From NCBI GenBank assembly GCA_963698015.1, contig OY969109.1:1922001-1986000 (forward strand): DNA of 64,000 nt, read 5' to 3'. The DNA comes from VAXT01 sp963698015. Lineage in GTDB: Bacteria > Actinomycetota > Thermoleophilia > Gaiellales > Gaiellaceae. Shown in pieces: positions 17,201-23,704 of this stretch. The translations under genes and the position numbers were made by a program. Numbering within the stretch: position 1 is the stretch's first letter; each line of letters opens with the position of its first letter. The notes under the pieces were generated by a model, which worked only from the letters and a program-made list of their open reading frames with translations, was not told the origin of the DNA and searched no databases.

Positions 17201-17557
17201 CCTCCGCCTCCGCCACCACCTCCGCCTCCGCCACCGCCGCCTCCGCCTCCGCCACCACCGCCACCTCCGCCTCCGCCACCTCCGCCGCCACCTCCGCCGC
17301 CACCACCACCGCCGCCTCCGCCTCCGCCACCACCGCCTCCGCCTCCGCCTCCGCAGCGCTGTCGTGTCCCGAGAGTGCTCGGGCTGCGTCTGAACGCTGC
17401 GAAGCGCAGGATCCGGGCTGCTCACTGCTCGGTCGGCAGGGTGCGACGCGTTCGTGCGCGCCGCTCGCTGCGCGGCCGCGTCGTCAACCAGGCACCGAGG
17501 CCCGGCACGATCAAGCGCCGGAACTTCCCGGTCAAGCTGGCGGTCGGCAGGCTCTAG
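14255..17557 (+). CDS. Secreted modular protein: kelch propellers, polyproline linkers, cupredoxin, PASTA-like end
   Basis: 1100 aa, ATG with a strong GGGAGGGGAG box 4 bases upstream. Signal peptide at residues 1-28 (cleavage near AKA/APP). Order of parts: a Rossmann-like GATase/ThuA-type domain about 33-232; a first kelch beta-propeller about 236-525 (repeats of the type WD-M-PLP and VYVFGG); 37 prolines in a row (533-569); a second kelch propeller about 572-865; 12 prolines; a plastocyanin-like cupredoxin (893-970) with copper ligands His925, Cys959, His962 and Met966; 59 prolines (975-1033); and a basic PASTA-like domain (PRVLGLRLNAAKRRIRAAHC..) to the end. Probably extracellular, perhaps anchored to the wall by the PASTA-like end. 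Function unknown; a galactose-oxidase-like copper/kelch theme is suggestive only. Confidence 0.9.
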   Translation: MTKGALRGACIALLVGIGLALPGVAKAAPPCGPKNILIVYSDDGTPAQLVSDLEAQPGVAGVDLFDAQGATPTLQQLSPYNIVLTWTNFAYADANAMGDVLADYQDSGAGIVIPLAFGFYDAGGFYLGGRWLTDGYSPFTNSGSLWFQDRTLGTYDAGHPLMQGVTALATNFGVEVGLASGAIQVAAWNTGTPLIAFKDDVVAINAYIGFDATWNGQFAKVVTNAFDWLCGGAPAAWQTVAPLPNDLFGPATASDGSYAYVFGGYSFTSIATLDTVYRYDLATDTWDTMAPLPTPELVGSAVYYPPTNKIYVFGGSQRDQAITLDTTQIYDIASNTWSSGATMPGTRSQQAAGYDPANGKIYLNGGYQTSTIDSVQNTTWEYDPVADTFTDKAPSPQMQGGTASGIVDGHLLMTGGRTNPDMTLDLTWDYDIATDSWSQRQSLATPKNVAGGAVAQGRLFSIGGGNGAPPFTGMTDVESFDSAANTWSPEATLNAGRSFPGTAAVGETLVAAGGRDGASTSLSSVETLVVGGPPPPPPPPPPPPPPPPPPPPPPPPPPPPPPPPPPPPPGWQIRAPMPVDQYGGAADSDGTVAFVAGGYSFLIDDLDTLYKFNPSTNTWAQLTSMPDANIMASAVYYPPSNKLYVFGGEDPESGTNFNNTRIYDIASDTWSAGAPMPDVRSFAASGYNPGNGKIYVVAGYNTGTVDSAQDTTWEYDPVANSWTVKAPIPHAVGGPGFGIVNGHMYVAGGRDATNTVINLCYDYNIAANSWTTCANLPSANNVPGSGVANGKVYLFGGGNPFLVGGRLKSAFLSPQTTGATVGYDPATNSWSNELTLNLARSFPSGTAVGGTLVAAGGYDGSSSTASTETMSVGGPPPPPPPPPPPPTCPTGSTEISIGDNFFNPADVTVPVGTTVCWTNNGQITHSATSDTGVFDSGFLAPGELYSFTFNSSGSYPYHCMVHPVQMTGTITVGNPPPPPPPPPPPPPPPPPPPPPPPPPPPPPPPPPPPPPPPPPPPPPPPPPPPPPPPPPPPQRCRVPRVLGLRLNAAKRRIRAAHCSVGRVRRVRARRSLRGRVVNQAPRPGTIKRRNFPVKLAVGRL
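15851..15961 (+). repeat. Polyproline-encoding CCN triplet tract 1
   Basis: Thirty-seven consecutive proline codons (mainly CCG, CCA, CCT) linking the two kelch propellers. Purely C-rich on this strand with G at third positions, hence slippage-prone. Confidence 0.97.
17177..17353 (+). repeat. Polyproline-encoding CCN triplet tract 3
   Basis: Fifty-nine consecutive proline codons between the cupredoxin and the PASTA-like end, the longest of three such tracts in the same gene. Synonymous codons are mixed (CCT, CCG, CCA in short sub-repeats such as CCTCCGCCTCCGCCACCA), so the run is kept at protein level. Confidence 0.97.
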
Positions 17558-17579
17558 CCACAGAGACAGACGACTGATC

Positions 17580-17607
17580 GAGCGGGGCGCCGAGAGGCGC
17601 CCCGCTC
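17580..17607. terminator. Perfect 12-bp hairpin with GAGA tetraloop between convergent genes
   Basis: GAGCGGGGCGCC / GGCGCCCCGCTC arms (17580-17591 and 17596-17607) around the loop GAGA. It lies 22 bases after the kelch gene and its right arm reaches into the stop codon of the opposing nrtR gene, so one hairpin can serve both. No clear T-run follows on either strand, as is common in actinobacteria. Confidence 0.8.
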
Positions 17608-18313
17608 AGCGTTCCGGCGGCCGGAGCACTGCGAACTGGTCCGTGACCTCGAGCTCCGGCGTGCTGAAGCGGAAGAGCGCGGCCGGCCGTCCGCCGGCCC
17701 GCCCAGGCTCGCGCCGCTCGCCTGTCGCCTCGAGCACGCCGCGCCTGACCAGGACCCGCTGGAGATTCGTCGCCGAGACGTCGTGCCCGAGCGCCGCTGC
17801 ATAGAGGTCGCGCAGCTCGCTGAGCGTGAACGTCTCCGGTGCGAGCGCGAAGCCGATGTTCGTGTACGAGAGCTTGGCGCGCAGGCGCTCGCGGCCGGCG
17901 AGCGTGATCTCCCGGTGATCGAACGCGAGCTCCGGCAGCCGATCGACCGAGTGCCAGTTCGTGTCCTGGGGGAGGGCAGGGTCGACACCGAGTGGGACGA
18001 CGCCGAGGTACCCCGTCGCGAGCTGCCGCTCCCGCGGATGCCGCCCGGGCTCGCTCAGCGTCTCCAGCTGCTCGAGATGCGAGAGCTTGCGGACGTCCAC
18101 CTTGGCCGCGAGGTGGCGGCGGATCGACTCCTCGAGCGTCTCGTCGGGGTCGAGGTAGCCGCCCGGGAGGGACCACGCGCCGGCATCCGGTTCCTTCGCA
18201 CGCTGCCACAGGAGCACCTGGAGCTGGCCCGCGCGCACCTGGAAAACGACCGCCAACGTGACGTGGGCGGACGTTTTCGACCCGGAAGCGGAAACTTTGT
18301 TAAACTGAGCCAC
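17606..18313 (-). CDS. nrtR: NrtR-type Nudix-related transcriptional repressor of NAD synthesis
   Basis: 235 aa from GTG 18313. Residues about 15-140 form a Nudix fold; from about 155 to the end is a winged-helix domain (FTLSELRDLYAAALGHDVS.. then LQRVLVRRGVLEATG). This two-domain layout is that of NrtR, which binds ADP-ribose with the Nudix part and represses NAD genes. The Nudix box reads GGYLDPDETLEESIRR then HLAAKVDV: Arg66 is kept, but the catalytic glutamates of REUxEE are replaced (His67, Ala70, Lys71), so hydrolysis is unlikely and ligand sensing likely. It is divergent from nadB-nadC-nadA, 36 bp away. A longer open frame exists upstream, but homology-like sequence stops here. Confidence 0.85.
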   Translation of the reverse strand: MAQFNKVSASGSKTSAHVTLAVVFQVRAGQLQVLLWQRAKEPDAGAWSLPGGYLDPDETLEESIRRHLAAKVDVRKLSHLEQLETLSEPGRHPRERQLATGYLGVVPLGVDPALPQDTNWHSVDRLPELAFDHREITLAGRERLRAKLSYTNIGFALAPETFTLSELRDLYAAALGHDVSATNLQRVLVRRGVLEATGERREPGRAGGRPAALFRFSTPELEVTDQFAVLRPPER

Positions 18314-18317
18314 AGTT
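18303..18317. promoter_or_regulatory. Palindrome AACTG-N5-CAGTT, candidate NrtR operator
   Basis: Perfect 5-bp arms (18303-18307, 18313-18317) in the divergent nrtR/nadB region, covering the nrtR start codon. A second, wider inverted repeat, GTTTTCG (18273-18279) and CGAAAAC (18331-18337), brackets it. Repression of both directions from here would fit NrtR autoregulation. The site is by eye and not matched to a published motif. Confidence 0.4.
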
Positions 18318-18349
18318 ATCGACTCTGAGGCGAAAACTAGCAGAGGCAG

Positions 18350-19762
18350 ATGCGAAACGTGAGACGGCGACCACAAGAGGCGGAGTGCGATCTGCTCGTC
18401 GTGGGGGGCGGGGTGGCCGGTTTCTACGCCGCTCTCTGCGCCGCGAACGAGGCCGACGTGGTCGTGCTCACGAAAGGGCCGATCAAGACGACGGCGAGCT
18501 ACCTCGCGCAGGGCGGAGTCGCAGCGGCGGTGGGCCCGGACGACGATCCCGCCCTGCACGCCGAGGACACGATCGCCGCGGGGCGCGGTCTCAGCCGCGC
18601 GAGCGCCGTCTCCGTGTTGACGAGCGAAGCTCCGGCGCGCGTCGCCGACCTCGTCGATCTGGGAGTCGAGTTCGACCCGGGCCTCGGTCTCGAGGGCGGA
18701 CACTCGCGGGCCCGTGTCGTGCACGCCGGGGGCGCAGCGACCGGACGCCAGATCGCGCACGCGCTCGCCGAGCGCGTCGTCGCCCATCCGCGGATCTCGG
18801 TCCGTGAAGGCGAGCAGGCGCTCGCCCTCTGGTCGACTGGCTCGCGCTGCGTCGGCGTCACGACGGACAGCGGCGCGATCACGGCGCGCGCGACACTGCT
18901 CGCGACCGGCGGCGCGGCGGCGCTCTGGGAACGGACGACCAACCCGGCCGGCGCGGTCGGCGACGGGATCGCGATCGCCTACCGCGCGGGAGCCGGAGTC
19001 GCCGATCTCGAGTTCGTCCAGTTTCATCCGACTGCTCTGCGTGGCTCGGGCGTTCTCCTCAGCGAAGCCCTGCGCGGCGCGGGTGCGCTCCTGCTCGACG
19101 ACAGCGGACGCCGCTTCACCGACGAGCTCGCGCCACGGGACGTGGTCGCCCGCGAGATCGGAGCGCGCGGCACGGCGCTCCTCGACCTCCGCCCGGTCGA
19201 TCGGGACCGCTTCCCGTCGGTGATCGGGTCGATCGAGGATGCGGGCTTCGACCCCGCCGTCGAGCCGATCCCGGTCGCGCCCGCGGCCCACTACACGATG
19301 GGCGGCGTCGTCACCGATCTCGACGGCCGGACCGAGCTGCCGGGGCTGTACGCGGCCGGCGAGTGTGCCTGCACGGGCGTCCACGGAGCGAATCGGCTCG
19401 CGTCGAACTCGCTCCTCGAATGTCTCGTCTTCGGCCGCAGGGCCGCGCTCGCCTCGCTCGAGGAGCCCGACCTTCCGGCGCGTCTCGGTAGCCCGCCGGC
19501 CCCGCCACCGCTCGACACCGTGACGCCTGACATCCGCCACGCGCTGTGGCAGGACGCCGGCCTCGTCCGCGACGCCGCCGGGCTCGAGCACCTACGCGGA
19601 GCCCCGCACCTCCTGACGAGGCTGATCGCGGCCGGAGCGCTCGCCCGCACCGAGAGCAGAGGAGCGCACTTCCGCGCCGACCGCCCGAACGAGGATCCGG
19701 AACTGGCCGGCCACGTCGTCCACCGACCGGGACAGGAGCCCGTGCTCGAACGATGGTCGTAG
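18350..19762 (+). CDS. nadB: L-aspartate oxidase
   Basis: First step of de novo NAD synthesis: FAD-dependent oxidation of aspartate to iminoaspartate. 470 aa from ATG 18350. N-terminal dinucleotide-binding motif VVGGGVAGFYAALCAA near residues 16-31, then YLAQGGVAAAVG near 49, DLEFVQFHPTAL near 220, the HYTMGGV stretch near 315 and ASNSLLECLVFG near 350, all typical of NadB and of the succinate dehydrogenase flavoprotein family. Divergent from the Nudix regulator and overlapping nadC by 10 bp. Confidence 0.96.
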   Translation: MRNVRRRPQEAECDLLVVGGGVAGFYAALCAANEADVVVLTKGPIKTTASYLAQGGVAAAVGPDDDPALHAEDTIAAGRGLSRASAVSVLTSEAPARVADLVDLGVEFDPGLGLEGGHSRARVVHAGGAATGRQIAHALAERVVAHPRISVREGEQALALWSTGSRCVGVTTDSGAITARATLLATGGAAALWERTTNPAGAVGDGIAIAYRAGAGVADLEFVQFHPTALRGSGVLLSEALRGAGALLLDDSGRRFTDELAPRDVVAREIGARGTALLDLRPVDRDRFPSVIGSIEDAGFDPAVEPIPVAPAAHYTMGGVVTDLDGRTELPGLYAAGECACTGVHGANRLASNSLLECLVFGRRAALASLEEPDLPARLGSPPAPPPLDTVTPDIRHALWQDAGLVRDAAGLEHLRGAPHLLTRLIAAGALARTESRGAHFRADRPNEDPELAGHVVHRPGQEPVLERWS

Positions 19763-20589
19763 CCCAGGAGCTCGATCTCGAGCGCATCGCGCTCGCGGCG
19801 CTCGCGGAGGACGTCGGCGGCGGAGACCTGACGACGCAGGCCACGGTCGCGGAGGACGCGACCTGCACCGCCCGCCTGCTGTTCAAGGAGCCGGGCGTCG
19901 TCTGCGGACTCCCCGCGGCCGAAGCCGTCTTCCGCGCGCTCGATCCGAACCTCGCCTTCGAGCCGTCCGCGGCAGACGGCGACCGTCTCCAGCAGCCCGC
20001 CGATCTCGCCCGCATCACCGGCCGCACGCGCGCCGTGCTGACCGCAGAGCGAACGGCGCTCAACCTCCTCGGGCGCCTCTCCGGCGTCGCGACGCTCACG
20101 CGCCGCTTCGTCGACGCGATCGACGGCACAGGCGCGGAGATCCTCGACACACGCAAGACGACGCCGGGGTTGCGGGCGCTCGAGAAGTACGCCGTGCGCT
20201 GCGGCGGCGGGCGCAATCATCGCTTCGGCCTCGACGACGGGATCCTCGTCAAGGACAACCACTTGCGCGCTGCGGGCGGGGTCCGGCCCGCGGTCGAGCT
20301 CATTCGCCGAGCCGGAACGGGTTTGCCGATCGAGGTCGAGGCCGAGACGCTGGACGACGTGCGCGAGGCGCTCGCCGCCGGCGCGGAGCAGATCCTGCTC
20401 GACAACATGCCGCCGGCTCTCATGCGCGAGGCCGTCCAGCTCGTCGACGGCCAGGCGTCACTCGAGGCCTCGGGCGGGGTCTCGCTCGAGACCGTGCGCG
20501 AGATCGCCGAGACCGGAGTCGACTTCGTCTCCGTCGGCGCGCTGACCCATTCGGCCCGCTCCCTCGACGTGTCGCTGGAGCTCGAATGA
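19753..20589 (+). CDS. nadC: Quinolinate phosphoribosyltransferase (carboxylating)
   Basis: Converts quinolinate and PRPP to nicotinate mononucleotide. 278 aa; ATG 19753 lies inside the last codons of nadB. Family signatures: LAEDVGGGDLTTQA near residues 17-30, TAERTALNLLGRLSGVAT near 96-113, LDTRKTTPGLRALEKYAV near 130-147, GGGRNHRFGLDDGILVKDNH near 150-169 and DNMPP near 215. Its stop overlaps the nadA start (ATGA). Full length. Confidence 0.97.
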   Translation: MVVAQELDLERIALAALAEDVGGGDLTTQATVAEDATCTARLLFKEPGVVCGLPAAEAVFRALDPNLAFEPSAADGDRLQQPADLARITGRTRAVLTAERTALNLLGRLSGVATLTRRFVDAIDGTGAEILDTRKTTPGLRALEKYAVRCGGGRNHRFGLDDGILVKDNHLRAAGGVRPAVELIRRAGTGLPIEVEAETLDDVREALAAGAEQILLDNMPPALMREAVQLVDGQASLEASGGVSLETVREIAETGVDFVSVGALTHSARSLDVSLELE

Positions 20590-21521
20590 GCACAGCGGAG
20601 ATCTCGACGCTCCAGGAGGAGGTTCGCGCCCTCGCAGCCGAGCGCGAGGCCGTGATCCTCGCGCACAACTACCAGGTGCCGGAGGTCCAGGACGTGGCCG
20701 ATTTCGTCGGCGACTCCCTGGGCCTGTCCAGAGAGGCCGCGGCCACCGACGCGGAGGCGATCGTCTTCTGCGGCGTCCACTTCATGGCCGAGACGGCCTC
20801 GATCCTCGCGCCCGACAAGACGGTGCTGATCCCCGACCTCGACGCCGGCTGCTCGCTCGCGGCGTCGATCACCGCCGATCAGCTGCGCACCTGGAAGGCG
20901 GAGCATCCGGGCGGCGTCGTCGTCTCGTACGTGAACACGACCGCCGAGGTCAAGGCCGAGAGCGACTACTGCTGCACGTCGGGCAACGCGAAGGCCGTGA
21001 TCGAGGCGATTCCCGAGGACAAGGAAATCCTCTTCCTCCCGGATCTCTTCCTCGGCGTCTGGCTCGAGCGCACGACGGGCCGCAAGCTGAAGATCTGGAT
21101 GGGCGAGTGCCACGTGCACGCGGGCATCCGGCCGGCTGACATCGAGCGCTGGCAGGACGAGGCGCCCGACGCCGAGCTGCTCGTGCACCCCGAGTGCGGC
21201 TGCGCGAGCCAGTGCATGGCCTTCGGGAACGAGCGCACGCACATCCTCTCGACCGAGGGGATGATCAACTTCGCGAAGTCATCGCCGAAGAAGCGGTTCC
21301 TCGTCGCGACCGAGACCGGGATCCTGCACCGCCTGAACAAGGAGGCGCCCGAGAAGCGGTTCGAGGCCATCTCCGAGAAGGCGATCTGCAAGTACATGAA
21401 GATGATCACGCTCGAGAAGCTGCGCGATTCGCTTCGCGACTGGAAGCACGTGGTCACGGTCGAGCCGGAGATCGCCGAGCGCGCCCGCGGCGCGATCGAC
21501 CGGATGGTCGCGATCGCCTAG
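20586..21521 (+). CDS. nadA: Quinolinate synthase
   Basis: Condenses iminoaspartate from NadB with dihydroxyacetone phosphate, using a [4Fe-4S] cluster. 311 aa, ATGA overlap with nadC. ILAHNYQVPEVQDVADFVGDS near residues 22-42 is the substrate-binding start; cysteines suited to the cluster are in FCGVHFMAET, SDYCCTSGNA and HPECGCASQC. It completes an aspartate-to-nicotinate mononucleotide unit nadB-nadC-nadA beside its presumed repressor. Confidence 0.97.
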   Translation: MSTAEISTLQEEVRALAAEREAVILAHNYQVPEVQDVADFVGDSLGLSREAAATDAEAIVFCGVHFMAETASILAPDKTVLIPDLDAGCSLAASITADQLRTWKAEHPGGVVVSYVNTTAEVKAESDYCCTSGNAKAVIEAIPEDKEILFLPDLFLGVWLERTTGRKLKIWMGECHVHAGIRPADIERWQDEAPDAELLVHPECGCASQCMAFGNERTHILSTEGMINFAKSSPKKRFLVATETGILHRLNKEAPEKRFEAISEKAICKYMKMITLEKLRDSLRDWKHVVTVEPEIAERARGAIDRMVAIA

Positions 21522-21616
21522 CTTCGCCTGGCTCTCACGGTTCAGTAGGCGCTACCGACCCAAGACCCGTGGCGGCGCGGATGATGAGCGCCCCGGCAGG
21601 CGCGAGGATCCCAGCG

Positions 21617-21859
21617 ATGGCCGCGATCATGGAGACGAACGGCTTCGTCGTGAGCGATGCCGCGGGGAAGCGGATCGGACGCGTCGAGTCCGCGCTGTAC
21701 GGAAACAGTCACGAAGTGCCCGATGCGCTGGCCGTACGCTCCGACGGCCTCGTTCATCGCCACTTCCTGGTGCCCGCGACTGCGGTGCGCTCGGTGGACG
21801 AGTTGGCCGGCGAGATCGAGCTTAGCCTCGACCGCGCGAGGCTTCTCCGATTCCTTTAG
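21617..21859 (+). CDS. Small PRC-barrel-like protein
   Basis: 80 aa from ATG 21617, with a GAGG box 9 bases upstream; ATGs at 21581, 21584 and 21629 are alternatives. The sequence GFVVSDAAGKRIGRVESALY followed by a hydrophobic beta-rich half (FLVPATAVRSVDEL) has the pattern of a PRC-barrel domain, found in RimM and photosynthetic reaction-centre H subunits and in many stand-alone small proteins of unknown role. Its stop codon overlaps that of the opposing MoaD-like gene by 4 bp. Confidence 0.65.
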   Translation: MAAIMETNGFVVSDAAGKRIGRVESALYGNSHEVPDALAVRSDGLVHRHFLVPATAVRSVDELAGEIELSLDRARLLRFL

Positions 21860-22116
21860 CCGCCCGCGACTGCTGCGACGACCCTGATCGCCTGGCCGTC
21901 ACTGAGCTTGGTGTCGACGCCGTTTCTGACGCGGATGTCTTCGCCGTCCACGTAGACGTTGACGAGCGGGCGCAGCTCGTTTCGCTCATTGAACAGCAGG
22001 TCGCGCACGGGCAGGGCCCGGAGCGCGGCACCGACCGTCGGCGCCTCCAGCTGGAATTCCTTCCGCCCACCCGCCTGGTTGGCGAGCAGGCCAGGCAAAA
22101 GAACCGTTACGGCCAC
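21856..22116 (-). CDS. MoaD/ThiS-family sulfur-carrier or ubiquitin-like protein
   Basis: 86 aa with a beta-grasp pattern and a C-terminal Gly-Gly (RVVAAVAGG), the residues that are adenylated and thiocarboxylated in MoaD, ThiS and archaeal SAMPs. No moa, thi or MoeB/E1-like gene is in the window, so the pathway (molybdopterin, thiamine, cysteine synthesis, or protein tagging) cannot be assigned. It lies downstream of the beta-propeller gene on the same strand, with a long hairpin between them. Confidence 0.85.
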   Translation of the reverse strand: MAVTVLLPGLLANQAGGRKEFQLEAPTVGAALRALPVRDLLFNERNELRPLVNVYVDGEDIRVRNGVDTKLSDGQAIRVVAAVAGG

Positions 22117-22150
22117 AGCGCTCTATCCGGGTTGTGTCGACCGTTCATTT

Positions 22151-22189
22151 CCGACGGACGCTCGGGGAACCCGAGCGTCCTGAAGTCGG
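22151..22189 (-). promoter_or_regulatory. Long hairpin between propeller gene and MoaD-like gene
   Basis: Perfect 11-bp stem GGACGCTCGGG / CCCGAGCGTCC around GAA (22156-22180), extended by CCGAC / GTCGG after a small bulge. Placed between two same-strand genes, it could end or attenuate transcription into the MoaD-like gene; there is no T-run. Confidence 0.6.
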
Positions 22190-22205
22190 CACCGCAAGCG
22201 GCGCC

Positions 22206-23294
22206 TTACCACTCCGCGAATTCGACCGACAGCACGGCCGGTAGGTGCCGCGCCGCCTCGATCCACTCGTCGCCCTCGTTCGGGGAGACGAAGACCGAGC
22301 CGCTTTTCGTGCCGAAATAGATCCCGACCGGGTCGAGCCGGTCAGACGACATCCCCTCGCGTAGAACCTCGACCCATGCATGCTCGGGGAGCCCGTTCGA
22401 GACCAGCTCCCAGCTGCTGCCGCCGTCCTGGGTCCGGTAGACGCCGAGGCGGCCGTCCGACGTGACCCGGTCCCCGCCCCCGACCTCGCCCGCCGAGCCG
22501 CGGGCGGAGTCCTCAGGGATCACGAACGCCATGTCCGGGTCGCGGTGATGGATCGCGATCGGAAAGCCGAAGCTGCTCGGAAGGCCGTTGTCCTCCAGTC
22601 GTTCCCAGCTCTCGCCGCGGTCGTCGGTGCGGTAGACGCCGCAATGGTTCTGCTGCCAGAGGCGCTCGGGCTTCGCGGGGTGGACGAGAACCTTGTGGAC
22701 GCACTGGCCGAGCTCGGGGAACGGGTCGTCGGGCATGAAGTCGGCGGCCGTCCCCTTGTTCGCGGGCGTCCACGAGTCGCCGCCGTCGTCGCTGCGGAAA
22801 ACACCCGCCGCGGAGATGCCGACGTACATCGTCTGGTCGTTCTCGGGATCGAACTGGATCGAGTGCGTGCACATTCCGCCCGCCCCGGGATTCCAGCGCT
22901 CACGCGTCGGATGGTCGATCAGGCTCGTGACGGGCTCCCAGTTCTCGCCGCGGTCCGCCGAGCGGAAGAGGACGCCCGGCGCGCCGCCGAGCCACAGCGT
23001 CCCGTTCGGGCCTGGTTCGACATGCCACGTCTTCTCGAGCGTCAGCTCGTGATCTTCAGGCAGGCCGAGTCCCTCGCTGCGCTCCCACGTCTTGCCTCCG
23101 TCGTCGGAGCGCTGGACGGTCGCGCCGTAGACGCCGTGGTTGGCGGCGACGTACATCGACCCGTCGTGCTTCATCGCGTGGAAAACGTCCCAGCCGTTCA
23201 GGTGCGGACCCTCGAGCTCCCATTTGCGTCGGGTCTCGTCGCCTCTCAGGACGAAAAGCCCCTTTCGAGTGCCGACCAGAATTGCCGGAGCCAT
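22206..23294 (-). CDS. BNR/sialidase-like beta-propeller protein
   Basis: 362 aa from ATG 23294. Repeated Asp-box motifs of the form SxDxGxxW are visible: RSDDGGKTWE near residue 64, RSADRGENWE near 112, RSDDGGDSWT near 168, RTDDRGESWE near 224 and RTQDGGSSWE near 295. This gives a multi-bladed propeller as in sialidases, sortilin and photosynthesis factor-like proteins. No signal peptide, so it is probably cytosolic and unlikely to be a secreted sialidase. The catalytic arginine triad of true sialidases cannot be confirmed by eye. It is paired with a MoaD-like gene downstream. Confidence 0.82.
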   Translation of the reverse strand: MAPAILVGTRKGLFVLRGDETRRKWELEGPHLNGWDVFHAMKHDGSMYVAANHGVYGATVQRSDDGGKTWERSEGLGLPEDHELTLEKTWHVEPGPNGTLWLGGAPGVLFRSADRGENWEPVTSLIDHPTRERWNPGAGGMCTHSIQFDPENDQTMYVGISAAGVFRSDDGGDSWTPANKGTAADFMPDDPFPELGQCVHKVLVHPAKPERLWQQNHCGVYRTDDRGESWERLEDNGLPSSFGFPIAIHHRDPDMAFVIPEDSARGSAGEVGGGDRVTSDGRLGVYRTQDGGSSWELVSNGLPEHAWVEVLREGMSSDRLDPVGIYFGTKSGSVFVSPNEGDEWIEAARHLPAVLSVEFAEW

Positions 23295-23301
23295 CGCTCG
23301 C

Positions 23302-23308
23302 TAGCCTA
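23302..23308. promoter_or_regulatory. Overlapping divergent -10 boxes (TAGCCT / TAGGCT)
   Basis: Read rightward, TAGCCT (23302-23307) ends 10 nt before the PPOX GTG. Read leftward, TAGGCT (23308-23303) ends 8 nt before the propeller ATG. The two hexamers share five base pairs, a symmetric bidirectional promoter giving near-leaderless mRNAs both ways. Confidence 0.45.
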
Positions 23309-23317
23309 CGTGACGTC

Positions 23318-23704
23318 GTGGCCAGGCTGACCGAAAAGCAGGCAGACCTCTTCCTGGGCAAGAACTTCGGCGCCGTGGCGACGATCCGCGCGGACGGGAC
23401 GCCGCACGTGACGCCCGTCTGGGTCGACTACGACGGCGAGCGCGTGGTGTTCAACACCGCGACCGGCCGCGCGAAGTGGCAGCACATGCGGCGCGACCCG
23501 CGGGTCACGATCGAGGTCTACTCGCAGGACGACCCGTACGACTACGTGACCGTCACCGGGACGGTCGAGCTCGAAGAGGGCGAGGCGGCCGACCGGCACA
23601 TCGACAAGCTGTCCGAGAAGTACACCGGCAACCCGAAGTTTCAGAGCCACCGCCCCGGCGAGCGCAGGGTGATCGTCCGGGTCACGCCCGAGCGGATCGC
23701 TTGA
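23318..23704 (+). CDS. PPOX-class (F420/FMN-binding split-barrel) oxidoreductase
   Basis: 128 aa from GTG 23318; the TTG at 23282 would overlap the divergent gene. FGAVATIRADGTPHVTPVWVDYDG near residues 15-38 and TATGRAKWQHMRRDPRVTIEV near 46-66 are characteristic of the actinobacterial F420-dependent pyridoxamine-5'-phosphate-oxidase-like family. Such enzymes reduce quinones, biliverdin or other substrates with F420H2 or bind flavin/heme; the substrate here is unknown. Its stop overlaps the TTG of the HMG-CoA lyase-like gene. Confidence 0.85.
   Translation: MARLTEKQADLFLGKNFGAVATIRADGTPHVTPVWVDYDGERVVFNTATGRAKWQHMRRDPRVTIEVYSQDDPYDYVTVTGTVELEEGEAADRHIDKLSEKYTGNPKFQSHRPGERRVIVRVTPERIA

Noticed and set aside
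15851..17353. CRISPR-like or tandem noncoding repeats
   Set aside because: The repeats are in-frame CCN codons of polyproline linkers in a secreted protein, without spacers.
17606..19591. 661-codon minus-strand frame through nadB
   Set aside because: Only the first-transcribed part after GTG 18313 has Nudix and winged-helix sequence; the rest is antisense to nadB, which has full NadB motifs.
22206..23294. Secreted sialidase
   Set aside because: Asp-box repeats are present, but no signal peptide; the fold is shared by many non-sialidase propellers.
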